From contig CBIHNF010000001.1 of assembly GCA_966211335.1 (NCBI GenBank), forward strand, positions 806,001 through 870,000: a DNA stretch of 64,000 nucleotides. The letters run 5' to 3'. The position numbers were made by a program, and so were the translations under genes. Source of the stretch: JAPWJZ01 sp966211335 (GTDB taxonomy: Bacteria > Pseudomonadota > Alphaproteobacteria > Micavibrionales > UBA2020). Below are positions 53,641-61,925 of the stretch, piece after piece (position 1 is the stretch's first letter; each line of letters starts with the position of its first letter). The notes beneath the pieces are model-generated. The model worked only from the letters and a program-made list of their open reading frames with translations. It did no database searches and had not been told where the DNA came from.

Positions 53641-55047
53641 ATGACGGACGTCGTTAAAGGCAAGAGCAGGCTGATCAACACTGAAAGCGAGGCCTTGAGT
53701 CTCTACCAGGTTGCGCCGGAAAAATACCACGGCAAGGTTGGCCTCGAAGTCGAAATGCCGCTCTACAAACCGGGCGCCAGCCGCCCCGCCATCCCGACTG
53801 CCGCCGAAATGGTGCAGATGCATGCGAATCTCAAAGCCAAAGGCTATGACGCGCAGCTGGAAGCCTCCGGCGTTCTCGAATACGCAAGCCCGCCCGTGAA
53901 TGTCGCCGATGCCGCGAAACTTGTCGCGCAGTCGAAACGCGACCTCGTCGCTTTCGAAGATGAAGCAAAACAGCTCGGCTATGCCCGCGCGCCGTTCTGC
54001 ATTTTGCCGACGACCTCGCTGGAAGACGCGCTTAAAAACAAAGTGCCGCGCGAGCGGCTGGAAACCAGCCTTGCCGTCATCCGCGACGTGCTTTCGGAAG
54101 ACGTCACGCATATCCCACTGCTCACCACGGGCGTGCAGACCAGCTTCTCCCCCAAAGACAATGATGAAATGTTCCGCATGGCTGTGCGCGGCTATGCCGT
54201 GACGCCGCTGCTGATTGCGGCCATGAACAGCTCCGCCGGCTTCTCCTGCAACGATAACGCGCGGAAAGACCATCACCTGCGCGGCAAATACTATGATTTC
54301 TACGGCACTTCCGGCGGCATTTCGCCCGCCTTCCTGCAATCGTCCAATGCCGCTGAACTTGTGAAAAACCATATCGCGCAGGTCTTCGATGCGCCGATGT
54401 ACTTCGCCTATGATGCAGAGGATAAACTCATCCGCTCGACGAAGGATAACGTCCTGACCTTCCGCAAGCTCGCCGCCATGGGCCTCAACACCCAGACGAA
54501 CTACGAGCTGGCCGAAAGCTTCCTCTACAACGACATCAAAATCTGCAACCTGCGCGATGAGGCGGGTTCGGTTGTTGGCAAGCGCATTGAAGTGCGCGCG
54601 GCGGATTCAGGCCTGCACCAGCCGGCCTCCACCCTGCTTCTCACCGCCGCCGTGGTGCCGGATGGCAAAACGGCCGATGCTTTCGATGCGCTGCTGAAAG
54701 ACTACGGCTTCACCGGCAACCCCAAGCAAGATGCCAGCCTGCTTCAGGCGGCGCGCGAAGCTGCCATCCACCACAACGGCAAATTCATGGACGTGAAATT
54801 CGGCACCGGATCTTTACGCGACTTCGCGGCGGATGTAGCAGGCCTTGTCGAAAACCACTACGCCAAAGACCGTGCGGTGGCTCCCGATGTTTCGAAGCTC
54901 TGCGACGTGCTGCTCACCGGCGAGTGTGATGCGAAAATCTACGTGCAGAAATTCCCGACGCTGCAGTCGGTCGCGACCGACCTGCAGAAGACGCGGGTGC
55001 CTGCGAACCAGACTGGGCCTGCAAACGTCCGTAAGCTCACCAACTAA
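53641..55047 (+). CDS. Glutamate-cysteine-ligase-like (GCS2) amidoligase, first paralogue
   Basis: 468 residues. Motifs of the GCS2/glutamate-cysteine ligase superfamily in order: VGLEVEMPLY (Glu36, Glu38), LEASGVLEYASPP (Glu74, Glu80), VQTSFSP, AAMNSSAGF and KRIEVRAADSG (the R-x-E-x-R-x-x-D block, residues 315-322). The family forms gamma-glutamyl or other peptide bonds from a carboxylate and an amine using ATP. It differs strongly from the plant-type GshA of alphaproteobacteria, so I do not call it gshA. The second paralogue starts 354 bases downstream with a similar N-terminus (MTDV). A Shine-Dalgarno-like AAGGA lies about ten bases upstream of the ATG. Substrate unknown. Confidence 0.72.
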   Translation: MTDVVKGKSRLINTESEALSLYQVAPEKYHGKVGLEVEMPLYKPGASRPAIPTAAEMVQMHANLKAKGYDAQLEASGVLEYASPPVNVADAAKLVAQSKRDLVAFEDEAKQLGYARAPFCILPTTSLEDALKNKVPRERLETSLAVIRDVLSEDVTHIPLLTTGVQTSFSPKDNDEMFRMAVRGYAVTPLLIAAMNSSAGFSCNDNARKDHHLRGKYYDFYGTSGGISPAFLQSSNAAELVKNHIAQVFDAPMYFAYDAEDKLIRSTKDNVLTFRKLAAMGLNTQTNYELAESFLYNDIKICNLRDEAGSVVGKRIEVRAADSGLHQPASTLLLTAAVVPDGKTADAFDALLKDYGFTGNPKQDASLLQAAREAAIHHNGKFMDVKFGTGSLRDFAADVAGLVENHYAKDRAVAPDVSKLCDVLLTGECDAKIYVQKFPTLQSVATDLQKTRVPANQTGPANVRKLTN

Positions 55048-55123
55048 TTGTCATCCTGAACGAAGTGAAGGATCTCCCTTGTCATCGGCAAAGGGAGATT
55101 CTTCGCTGCGCTCAGAATGACAA
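55048..55123. repeat. Long imperfect palindrome (HPERSEGS-type intergenic repeat)
   Basis: Two 33-base arms with 28 matching positions pair around a ten-base loop, giving a stem of about 33 bp; four of the five mismatches are transitions. The right arm contains TCGCTGCGCTCAGAATGACA, the sequence of a repeat family scattered through many unrelated bacterial genomes and recognisable when translated as HPERSEG. It follows the stop of the first GCS2-like gene directly and probably acts as a transcript-end stabiliser or terminator, or is a small mobile element. Confidence 0.8.
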
Positions 55124-55189
55124 ATTAAAGCTGTCAAATCGTAAGCCATTGTAAAATAATGCCAATGTTACGTGCGCATGATTATTATA

Positions 55190-55221
55190 TTGACAGAATC
55201 ATCTCGGAATGAGATTGTAAT
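55190..55221 (+). promoter_or_regulatory. Predicted promoter of the second GCS2-like unit
   Basis: TTGACA at 55190-55195 within TTGACAGAATCAT, nearly identical to the element at 53417. A -10-like TGTAAT lies at 55216-55221; its spacer of 20 bases is long, and GATTGT at 55213 gives 17. Either places the transcript start at or near the mini-ORF ATG. Confidence 0.5.
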
Positions 55222-55225
55222 ACCC

Positions 55226-55291
55226 ATGACGAAAATGGCTGCTCAAGTTTACGCCTCCGCCCATCACGCTGTGTTCCATCACTGGCGCTAA
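55226..55291 (+). CDS. Predicted leaderless leader peptide, 21 aa, His/Trp-rich
   Basis: Open frame of 21 codons beginning MTKMAAQVYASA and ending HHAVFHHWR. It holds four His codons in two pairs, one Trp, one Phe and one Tyr, a biased set. There is no Shine-Dalgarno. Its position relative to the TTGACAGAAT element (36 bases from TTGACA to ATG, against 40 in the first unit) and to the downstream GCS2-like gene mirrors the first unit. A terminator-like hairpin overlaps its last codons. It could sense His (or aromatic) tRNA charging; an independent peptide is the alternative. Confidence 0.45.
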   Translation: MTKMAAQVYASAHHAVFHHWR

Positions 55292-55306
55292 GCCAGTTTT
55301 ATTTCT
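55281..55306 (+). terminator. Terminator-like hairpin overlapping the second leader peptide
   Basis: ACTGGC at 55281-55286 pairs with GCCAGT at 55292-55297 around GCTAA, which includes the TAA stop, followed by TTTATTTC. A ribosome on the last codons would disrupt it, so translation could decide between termination and read-through into the GCS2-like gene 100 bases downstream. Confidence 0.55.
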
Positions 55307-55401
55307 AGCAGGCCTGCCTGCCCCCACAAACTAAAGGAATAAAAACCGCTCGTCTCATCAACGGGGTCGAGATGCATATTTAAAAAGGGACATTTACAGC
55401 T

Positions 55402-56811
55402 ATGACCGACGTCAACAAATCCAAGACCCAGAAAATCACCAGCTTCGCGGATGCGCTGCCGCTCTACGCGCCGCCCCCCGCCGGTTTCGCCAACAAGATC
55501 GGCGTCGAAGTTGAAATGCCCCTGATGAAGCTGACGGCCGGCAAGCCGCAAATCCCAACGACGGAAGATATGGCAGGACTGCAGGCAAAGCTGAAAGGCA
55601 AAGGCTTTGATGCGCAGCTGGAGCCCTCGGGCGTCATCGAATACGCATCGCCCCCCTTCAACCTTGGCGATACGCGCAACCTTTTGAACGCCGTAAAACA
55701 GGGCGTCGAGATTTTTACCAATGACGCGGCGGATGCCGGCTTTGCCCGCTCCCCCTTCTGTATCGTGCCGACGACGACGAAGCAGGAAGCACTCGGCAAC
55801 ATGGCCGCGCGCGAACGCCTGCAGGCCAGCCTTGCCGCCATGCAGGATATTTTTGACGAAAACACGCTGCGCCTGCCCATGCTCACCTCCAGCATCCAGA
55901 CCAGCTTCTCCCCCGCCAATGCCGATGACATGTTCAGCATGGCCTATCGTGCCTATGCAATGTCCCCGCTGCTGATGGCGGCGACCAACAGCTCCTCCGG
56001 CTTTATCGTCAACGAAGAACAGCGGCTCGATTATCTGCCGCGCGCCAAATACTACCTCGGCTATGGCGATGCCGGCGGCATCTCGCCCGCTTTCCTGAAA
56101 TCGGAAAACGGCCAGGAATTCATCCAGAACCACATCGAAGCGGTCTTCAAGGCGCCCATGCACTTCGCCTATGACCTCGACGGCGGCATCATCAAGTCGA
56201 CAAAAGATAATGTCATCACCTTTGAAAAGCTGGTGGCGCAGGGGCTCAACACCCAGTCGAACTATGAACTCGCCGAAACCTTCCTCTATAACGACGTCAA
56301 GGTCTGCAACCTGCGTGATGAAACGGGCGCGGTTGTCGGCAAGCGTCTTGAAGTCCGCGGCGCGGACTCCGGCATTGACCAGCCGGCCATGGCGGTTCTG
56401 ATGACCGCAGCCCTCGTGCCGAATGGCCCGGCGGCGCGCGAATTCGAGCGCGTGCTGCAGGATTACGGTTTCACCGGCAACCCGAAGGCGGATGCGGATC
56501 TGTTCCTCGCCTCCCGTGATGCGGTGGTGAACAACGGCGGCAAGTTCATGGATGTGAAATTCGGCACCGGCAGTTTGCGCGATTTCGCGGCCGATGTCGC
56601 CAATATCCTCGTCAACGCCTACGAAGGCCAGAAAATGGGCCCCGATATGGCGCGTCTGATGGATGTGCTGCTGACCGGCAATTGCGATGGCAAAATCTTC
56701 AAGGCGGCATACCCGACGCTTGACGATGTGAAGGAAGTGCTGAAGAAACCCGGCTCTTCCCCCGCCAACAACAATGCCGCGCCGAAAGCGAAGCAGGGGC
56801 TGACGGCTTAA
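55402..56811 (+). CDS. Glutamate-cysteine-ligase-like (GCS2) amidoligase, second paralogue
   Basis: 469 residues, co-linear with the first paralogue over its full length. The same motifs occur: IGVEVEMPLMK, LEPSGVIEYASPP, IQTSFSP, ATNSSSGF and KRLEVRGADSG, the last matching the GCS2 consensus even better. Near the C-terminus both share KFMDVKFGTGSLRDFAADVA. It has its own promoter, mini-ORF and leader, so it is separately regulated and may use a different amine substrate. The stop overlaps the convergent folE stop region. A role in gamma-glutamyl peptide or amide synthesis is inferred only. Confidence 0.72.
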   Translation: MTDVNKSKTQKITSFADALPLYAPPPAGFANKIGVEVEMPLMKLTAGKPQIPTTEDMAGLQAKLKGKGFDAQLEPSGVIEYASPPFNLGDTRNLLNAVKQGVEIFTNDAADAGFARSPFCIVPTTTKQEALGNMAARERLQASLAAMQDIFDENTLRLPMLTSSIQTSFSPANADDMFSMAYRAYAMSPLLMAATNSSSGFIVNEEQRLDYLPRAKYYLGYGDAGGISPAFLKSENGQEFIQNHIEAVFKAPMHFAYDLDGGIIKSTKDNVITFEKLVAQGLNTQSNYELAETFLYNDVKVCNLRDETGAVVGKRLEVRGADSGIDQPAMAVLMTAALVPNGPAAREFERVLQDYGFTGNPKADADLFLASRDAVVNNGGKFMDVKFGTGSLRDFAADVANILVNAYEGQKMGPDMARLMDVLLTGNCDGKIFKAAYPTLDDVKEVLKKPGSSPANNNAAPKAKQGLTA

Positions 56812-57407
56812 CCCTTAATCTGCTTGTAAAATTCCTCGCGCAGGTCCTTGTCGGATTTGTAGGCGCCGAGGAAGCGCGTCGTGACGGTGGTCGCATTGTC
56901 CTTGCGCACGCCGCGCATTTTCATGCAGAAATGCTCCGCCTCGATAAATACGGCAATGCCCTTGGGCTTGAGGTATTTTTCAAGCGCGCCGGCAATTTCG
57001 GAAGTGAGGCGCTCCTGCGTCTGCATACGGCGGGAATAGACATCCACGAGGCGCGCAATTTTGGAGAGACCAAGGATGCGGCCGTTCGGGATATAGGCGA
57101 CATGCGCATGGCCGATGAAGGGCGCAAGGTGATGCTCGCAGCGCGATTCCATTTCGATGTTCTTCACCAGCACAGCTTCGCTATAGCCGCCGGTTTCGGC
57201 GAAGGTCTTTGACAAGATAGTCGCGGGGTCTTGTGTGTAGCCGGCGAAATATTCATCGAAAGCCTTCACGACGCGGCGCGGCGTTTCCTTCACGCCTTCG
57301 CGTTCCGGATTTTCGCCAATCCAGCGGATGAGGGTTTTAACGGCGGCCTCTGCCTCCTCGCGGGAGGGTTTCAGCGCGGTGATGATCTTTTTTGTTTTTT
57401 CAGCCAT
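56808..57407 (-). CDS. folE: GTP cyclohydrolase I
   Basis: 199 residues. Zinc- and substrate-binding motifs ESRCEHHLAPFIGHAHVAYIP (Cys, His-His), ILGLSKIARLVDVYSRRMQ and IAVFIEAEHFCMKMRGV (second zinc Cys) define the type IA enzyme. It converts GTP to dihydroneopterin triphosphate, the first step to folate. The C-terminal codons overlap the stop of the second GCS2-like gene. ATG start with alkA 18 bases downstream on the same strand. Confidence 0.96.
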   Translation of the reverse strand: MAEKTKKIITALKPSREEAEAAVKTLIRWIGENPEREGVKETPRRVVKAFDEYFAGYTQDPATILSKTFAETGGYSEAVLVKNIEMESRCEHHLAPFIGHAHVAYIPNGRILGLSKIARLVDVYSRRMQTQERLTSEIAGALEKYLKPKGIAVFIEAEHFCMKMRGVRKDNATTVTTRFLGAYKSDKDLREEFYKQIKG

Positions 57408-57425
57408 GGTTGAAGTATGCCCTGT

Positions 57426-58079
57426 TTATGCCCGCCATACAATAAGCGCCGCGGCGGAGCGGTGCGGCGCGAAAATATCGCCAAGCTTGCGGGTTTTATC
57501 CGCATCCGGCTTTTGCTTTAATTTAAGAAGTCGCTGCAGGCCGTATTGCAGGCCAAGGTCGCCGGCGGGCCAGACATCCGCGCGGCCAAGGCAGAACATC
57601 AGGTAAATCTCTGCGCTCCAGACGCCGATGCCTTTGAGCTCGACAAGCGCCGCCATGGCCTCTTCGTCATTCATACTGGCAAGTGCGGCGGGTTTGAATT
57701 TTTTGGTGGTGATCCGCTCGGCCAGATCACGACAATATTTGATTTTCTGGCCGGAGAAACCGCAGGCGCGCAGGTCGTCGTCCGTCAGTTTCAGGAAACG
57801 GGCAGGCGTGATCCGCTTTATTTTGGCAATCAGTTTTCCGCGCATCGCATGGGCCGCCGCAACCGATACCTGCTGGCCGAGGATAATGCAGACGAGCCCC
57901 TCGAAACCCGCCGGCTGCTGCCGCCAGTCGAGCCTGCCGATGCGCTTGAGCGCTTCCTTGAGGTTCGGATGATTTTTGGTGAGGTATTTGATTCCACGGG
58001 CGATTTCCGTTAAATCGGCCAGCGGCTGCGGGCCTTCATTCCAGAAATTGGCGGCCTTTTTTTCTTGTTTTTCGGGCAT
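57426..58079 (-). CDS. DNA-3-methyladenine glycosylase II (AlkA-like)
   Basis: 217 residues, HhH-GPD superfamily: FEGLVCIILGQQVSVAAA, the helix-hairpin-helix LVELKGIGVWSAEIYLMF and the catalytic Asp in ADVWPAGDLGLQYGL. It removes alkylated bases such as 3-methyladenine. The tail ends at ALIVWRA, a little shorter than typical AlkA, which usually continues past the YLW motif, so the last helix may be reduced. The upstream frame begins MPEKQEKK. Lies between folE and the DUF1476 gene. Confidence 0.88.
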   Translation of the reverse strand: MPEKQEKKAANFWNEGPQPLADLTEIARGIKYLTKNHPNLKEALKRIGRLDWRQQPAGFEGLVCIILGQQVSVAAAHAMRGKLIAKIKRITPARFLKLTDDDLRACGFSGQKIKYCRDLAERITTKKFKPAALASMNDEEAMAALVELKGIGVWSAEIYLMFCLGRADVWPAGDLGLQYGLQRLLKLKQKPDADKTRKLGDIFAPHRSAAALIVWRA

Positions 58080-58169
58080 ATTCCGTTATTTCTATAGAAG
58101 TTCCAGACTGATTTAGGCCGGTGACGCCAATAGTCAAAGGCAAATAAAAATAACAGGCAAGAGGGCAGC

Positions 58170-58493
58170 ATGACGGCATCATTCAGCGACCGCGAAACAG
58201 CATTCGAGAACAAATTCGCCCATGACGAAGAACTGCGCTTCAAGGTGCAGGCGAAAGCGGTCAAACTGTTCGGCCAGTGGGCGGCAGTGCAGCTGAACCT
58301 CAAAGGCGCGGAAGCGGATGCCTATGCCCTTGCCGTGCTGGACGCCGACTTTGAAGCCGGCGGCATCAAGGATGTCGTGGCGAAGGTGGAGAAAGACCTG
58401 AAAGCCGGCGGTAAGGAATTCACCGCCCACCAGCTGGAAAACGAATACAGCATCCACCTCACCGCCGCGAAAAAGGCGATGATGGAAGGCTAA
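58170..58493 (+). CDS. DUF1476 protein (F1-ATPase inhibitory zeta subunit type)
   Basis: 107 residues, all-helical: MTASFSDRETAFENKFAHDEEL at the N-terminus, then FKVQAKAVKLFGQWAA and LENEYSIHLTAAKKAMMEG, typical of DUF1476. The Paracoccus member is the zeta subunit that blocks ATP hydrolysis by F1Fo-ATP synthase through its N-terminal segment. The family is essentially alphaproteobacterial. No atp genes lie nearby. Convergent with the DinG-type gene. Confidence 0.9.
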   Translation: MTASFSDRETAFENKFAHDEELRFKVQAKAVKLFGQWAAVQLNLKGAEADAYALAVLDADFEAGGIKDVVAKVEKDLKAGGKEFTAHQLENEYSIHLTAAKKAMMEG

Positions 58494-58500
58494 GCCTTCG

Positions 58501-61326
58501 CTATTCTTTCAAGAATGATTTCGTCAGCTCGATCGCGTCTTTAAGGCCGATGCGCTGTACCTCGACGCCGTCCGGGAAGGCGGAGGCGAGACGGCTTGGC
58601 ATCGCGCCATCCATCATCACGAATACGCCTTTGTCGTCTGCCGTGCGGATGAGGCGGCCATAAGCCTGTTTCAGCTTGAAGCGCGTCAGCATGTCATCAA
58701 GGCTTTTGCCGAAGTGGTTGCGGCGCGCCTTGTGCAATATCGTCGGGCGCGGCCAGGGCACGCGGTCATAGACGACCAACCTCAGCGAGCGGCCGGGCAC
58801 GTCAATGCCATCGCGCGTCGCATCGGTGCCTAGCAGGCAGGCGTTTTCTTCCTCGCGGAAAATATCGATCAGCGTGCCGGTATCGAGCGGGTCAACGTGC
58901 TGGGCGTACAGGTGCAGCCCTGCCTGTTCCAGCGGTTCCAGTATTTTGCCATGCACGGCGCGCAGGCGCTGGATGGAGGTGAAAATGCCGAGCGCCCCGC
59001 CGCCGGAGGCGAGGAACAACGCGCGATAGGCGGCGGCCACTTCGCCGGGGTTATCTTTCTTCACATCGCCAATCACCAGCACGCGGGTTTGCTTGGCGTA
59101 ATCGAACGGCGATTTGACATGGAAGAGGGTGCCGGTGTCATGCGGCTTCGTCAGCACTTCGAAGCCCGTGCGGGTTTTGGGGCTGGCCCATCCTTCGGCA
59201 TCGTCCTCAGAAATATCGCGCAGAGTGGCGGAAGTGATGACGACGCCATGGGCATGCGGCTTTAACTGTTCGGCGAAAACTTTGGCGGGGTCGATGTAGT
59301 AACGATAGAAGCCGGCATCTGCATCCTGCCCGCCCTCGCGCGCGACTTCCAGCCAGTCGACTGTAGATTCGTCCGGCTTTTCATCCTGCAGGGATTGCAG
59401 CATGGCGATCCAGCCGCCGACTTCAAAATGCGCGCGGCGATAGAGGCTGCCTTTGACGAAATGAATGCGCTCCCGCGCCGCGCTGTCCAGCGTTTCGGTT
59501 TCATCTTCCAGCTTTTTCTGGAGTCCGTTGATGAGCTGCAGCATCGGCCGCTGCAACCCGCGCAGGCGCAACTGCAGCGCGGCCGCGGTCTCCAGAAAGT
59601 TCGGCACCGGCGGCCGCGTTTCGGTTTCCAGCGAATAAGCGCCGCCTTGTTCCTTGTTGCGGGCGTAAACCTGCGCGCGGCAGAGGGTGATGAAACTTTC
59701 GCAAGCGCCCTTCGGCACGCCTTCAATCATGCGCTGCCGCCACTGCGGTGCCGGCAGGCATTTGGCGGCTTCCAGCAAATCTTCCAGCTGTTTTTGCGCC
59801 TCTTCATCGCCGGCAACCAAATCCTCCAGCCGGCGCTTGATGCCGCGTGCGCGCGTGCGCTGCCCTGTTTCGGTGCCCAGCAGCCAGCGGCGGAGGTCCG
59901 CCGTCCAGGTGCCGTTCAGTTGTGCATCAAACGCACTATCGGCGGCTTCAAAAAGATGATGGCCTTCGTCAAAAATATAGCGGCCGGGCAAAACATCATC
60001 CGGCCCCGCGCCCGCCGTCTGGTGCATCACCAACGCATGGTTGGCAATCACGATATCGGCGCGCTTTGCCTTGCGGATGCTTTTTTCAATGAAGCATTTG
60101 TTGAAGTGCGGGCAGGCGGTGTAAATGCATTCGCCACGGCGGTCGGCGAAGTTATAAATCCGGTTCCAGCCGAGAATGCTGACGAGCCAGCCCGGAAAAT
60201 CCTTGCCCGCCAGATCGCCATCCGATGTCACCGCCGCCCAGCGCGTCATCAGGCCCAAGGCTGTGGCATTCACGCCGTTGCTGGTCACGCCCGGCGCCTG
60301 CGCCGCGTCTTCGAGGTTCAGAAGGCACAAATAATTTTCGCGGCCCTTGCGGGTCACGACCTTGCGGGCTTTCTCGGTCGGGTCGTCGTAGAGCTTGTCG
60401 AGCTCTGCATCCACCTGCCGCTGCAGGTTGCGCGTGAAGGTGGACACCCAGACGGGGCCGCCATTTTTTTCCGCCCAGACTGTCGCGGGTGAAAGATAAC
60501 CGAGCGTCTTGCCGGTACCGGTGCCGGCTTCCGCCAATACTGTATGCGTCGTGTTCTCATCATCACAGGGGGCAAAGGCGGCGGCGAGGGTGCGGGCGTA
60601 ATCCAGCTGCTCCGGTCGTTCCTCTTTTTTATGGCGATGCAAAAGTTTGGTCAGGCGGTCGTCGGCTTCATCGGCAGCAACGCCCACATGCCCCGCGGCA
60701 GGTTCCGGCGCATGCACGGCCCATTCGGGCAGCTTGTCCCAAATCTTCAACGCCGCGCGAATTTCCCCGCGGGCAGGGCGGTCCACGTCGCGGCCCAGCG
60801 CCGCCAGAATAACCGGCGTCCAAGGCCAGCCCATGCTTTCGTCATTCGCGCGCGGCACATCGGTGACATTCAGCAGGCCCATAAAGGCGGCAATACCGGC
60901 GGGCTGGCTTTTTTCCTCCCGCCCTGCCGCGGTAAAATCCACCAGCAAATGCCGCACGCAGTCGCGCAAGGATGTGCACTGGTCTTCCGGCGTTTGCGGT
61001 TCCAAAAGATTCAAGGCCTTGGAAACCCCGCGCGGCGTCGGCACGCAGAAACGGCCGGGGTGGATAAAGGCAAACAGCTCCAGCACGTCATAGCAGGGGA
61101 ACCGCTCCAGCTTCAGGCGCTGCGCCAGCTGCGGGCCGTTGCACACGATGGGCATATGGCTGGCAATCGTGGCCCGCGCATCCGCATCCGAAATCGGCGC
61201 CAATTCGCCATCCAGCGTCAGGCACCACAGCGCATGCCCCGCCAGCGCCAGCACGGGCGCCTTGGGCACAAGCAGGCGGCGGGCCGCAACAGGCGGCGCA
61301 GCCGGATTTATCACGGCGTCAGTCAT
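58501..61326 (-). CDS. DinG/XPD-type ATP-dependent DNA helicase
   Basis: 941 residues. After an N-terminal region of about 200 residues without clear domain comes the SF2 core: LAEAGTGTGKTLGYLSP, an iron-sulfur cluster region with cysteines in NYLCLLNLED, GECIYTACPHFNKCF, the DEGH box IFDEGHHLFEAAD, TSATLRD and VYDRVPWPRPTI. Such helicases unwind DNA 5'-3' during repair and act on R-loops. The N-terminal extension is common in alphaproteobacterial members and its role is unclear. A cysteine count of four suits a [4Fe-4S] site. Confidence 0.9.
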   Translation of the reverse strand: MTDAVINPAAPPVAARRLLVPKAPVLALAGHALWCLTLDGELAPISDADARATIASHMPIVCNGPQLAQRLKLERFPCYDVLELFAFIHPGRFCVPTPRGVSKALNLLEPQTPEDQCTSLRDCVRHLLVDFTAAGREEKSQPAGIAAFMGLLNVTDVPRANDESMGWPWTPVILAALGRDVDRPARGEIRAALKIWDKLPEWAVHAPEPAAGHVGVAADEADDRLTKLLHRHKKEERPEQLDYARTLAAAFAPCDDENTTHTVLAEAGTGTGKTLGYLSPATVWAEKNGGPVWVSTFTRNLQRQVDAELDKLYDDPTEKARKVVTRKGRENYLCLLNLEDAAQAPGVTSNGVNATALGLMTRWAAVTSDGDLAGKDFPGWLVSILGWNRIYNFADRRGECIYTACPHFNKCFIEKSIRKAKRADIVIANHALVMHQTAGAGPDDVLPGRYIFDEGHHLFEAADSAFDAQLNGTWTADLRRWLLGTETGQRTRARGIKRRLEDLVAGDEEAQKQLEDLLEAAKCLPAPQWRQRMIEGVPKGACESFITLCRAQVYARNKEQGGAYSLETETRPPVPNFLETAAALQLRLRGLQRPMLQLINGLQKKLEDETETLDSAARERIHFVKGSLYRRAHFEVGGWIAMLQSLQDEKPDESTVDWLEVAREGGQDADAGFYRYYIDPAKVFAEQLKPHAHGVVITSATLRDISEDDAEGWASPKTRTGFEVLTKPHDTGTLFHVKSPFDYAKQTRVLVIGDVKKDNPGEVAAAYRALFLASGGGALGIFTSIQRLRAVHGKILEPLEQAGLHLYAQHVDPLDTGTLIDIFREEENACLLGTDATRDGIDVPGRSLRLVVYDRVPWPRPTILHKARRNHFGKSLDDMLTRFKLKQAYGRLIRTADDKGVFVMMDGAMPSRLASAFPDGVEVQRIGLKDAIELTKSFLKE

Positions 61327-61479
61327 GCTTCACTTAATGTAGGGCAGTTCCCGTTTTGTTTTACCCCATTTATGCCGGAAACCAAAGGTAAAAGCGGCCA
61401 GCCGACAGATAACCATTGCTTCCTGTAAATATCTGTAATATCAACGCTTATTCCGTTTTACAGGAGCCATGGTTCAAAA

Positions 61480-61911
61480 ATGCAGATCAAGTGTTTCCCC
61501 GTCACGACAGACGATGACCTGCAAAGCTGCTTCGCCATCCGCCGGGAAGTCTTCGTTTCCGAGCAGAATGTGCCCGAAGCCCTCGAAATCGACGGTAAGG
61601 ACCCCGCCGCCCGCCAGTTCGGCGTGAAAACGGACGGTAAAATAATCGCCACCTGCCGCGTCCGCCTCATGGGCTCCGCCGCCAAAATCGAGCGCGTCGC
61701 GGTGTTGAAGGACTATCGCAACAAGGGCGTCGGTCGCGTGCTCATGAAATATCTCTTGCAGGAGCTTGGTAAAGGCGGCGATATTCAGCTCTTCAAGCTC
61801 TCGTCGCAGGCGCAGGCCGTGCCATTTTACGAGAAGCTTGGCTTTAAAACCCGCGGCGGAGAGTATTTAGACGCCGGCATCCCGCACTACGATATGGTGC
61901 TGGAAAAATAA
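61480..61911 (+). CDS. GNAT-family N-acetyltransferase
   Basis: 143 residues. The N-terminus (FAIRREVFVSEQNVPEALEID) and acetyl-CoA site (IERVAVLKDYRNKGVGRVLM, with R-x-x-G-x-G/A variant RNKGVG) match ElaA-like GNATs, and LSSQAQAVPFYEKLGFKTRG closes the fold. It transfers an acetyl group from acetyl-CoA to an unknown amine. Starts upstream of lysS by 14 bases from its own stop and probably shares its transcript. Confidence 0.88.
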   Translation: MQIKCFPVTTDDDLQSCFAIRREVFVSEQNVPEALEIDGKDPAARQFGVKTDGKIIATCRVRLMGSAAKIERVAVLKDYRNKGVGRVLMKYLLQELGKGGDIQLFKLSSQAQAVPFYEKLGFKTRGGEYLDAGIPHYDMVLEK

Positions 61912-61925
61912 CCTAAGGAACGATC

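Noticed and set aside
55048..55123. Translated HPERSEG stretch as part of a coding region
   Set aside because: It is the translation of the palindromic repeat, not a protein; the adjacent frame ends in the repeat.
53641..56811. Naming the tandem ligases gshA
   Set aside because: They share superfamily motifs, but sequence looks too far from plant-type GshA, and two copies with separate leaders do not fit a single glutathione gene.
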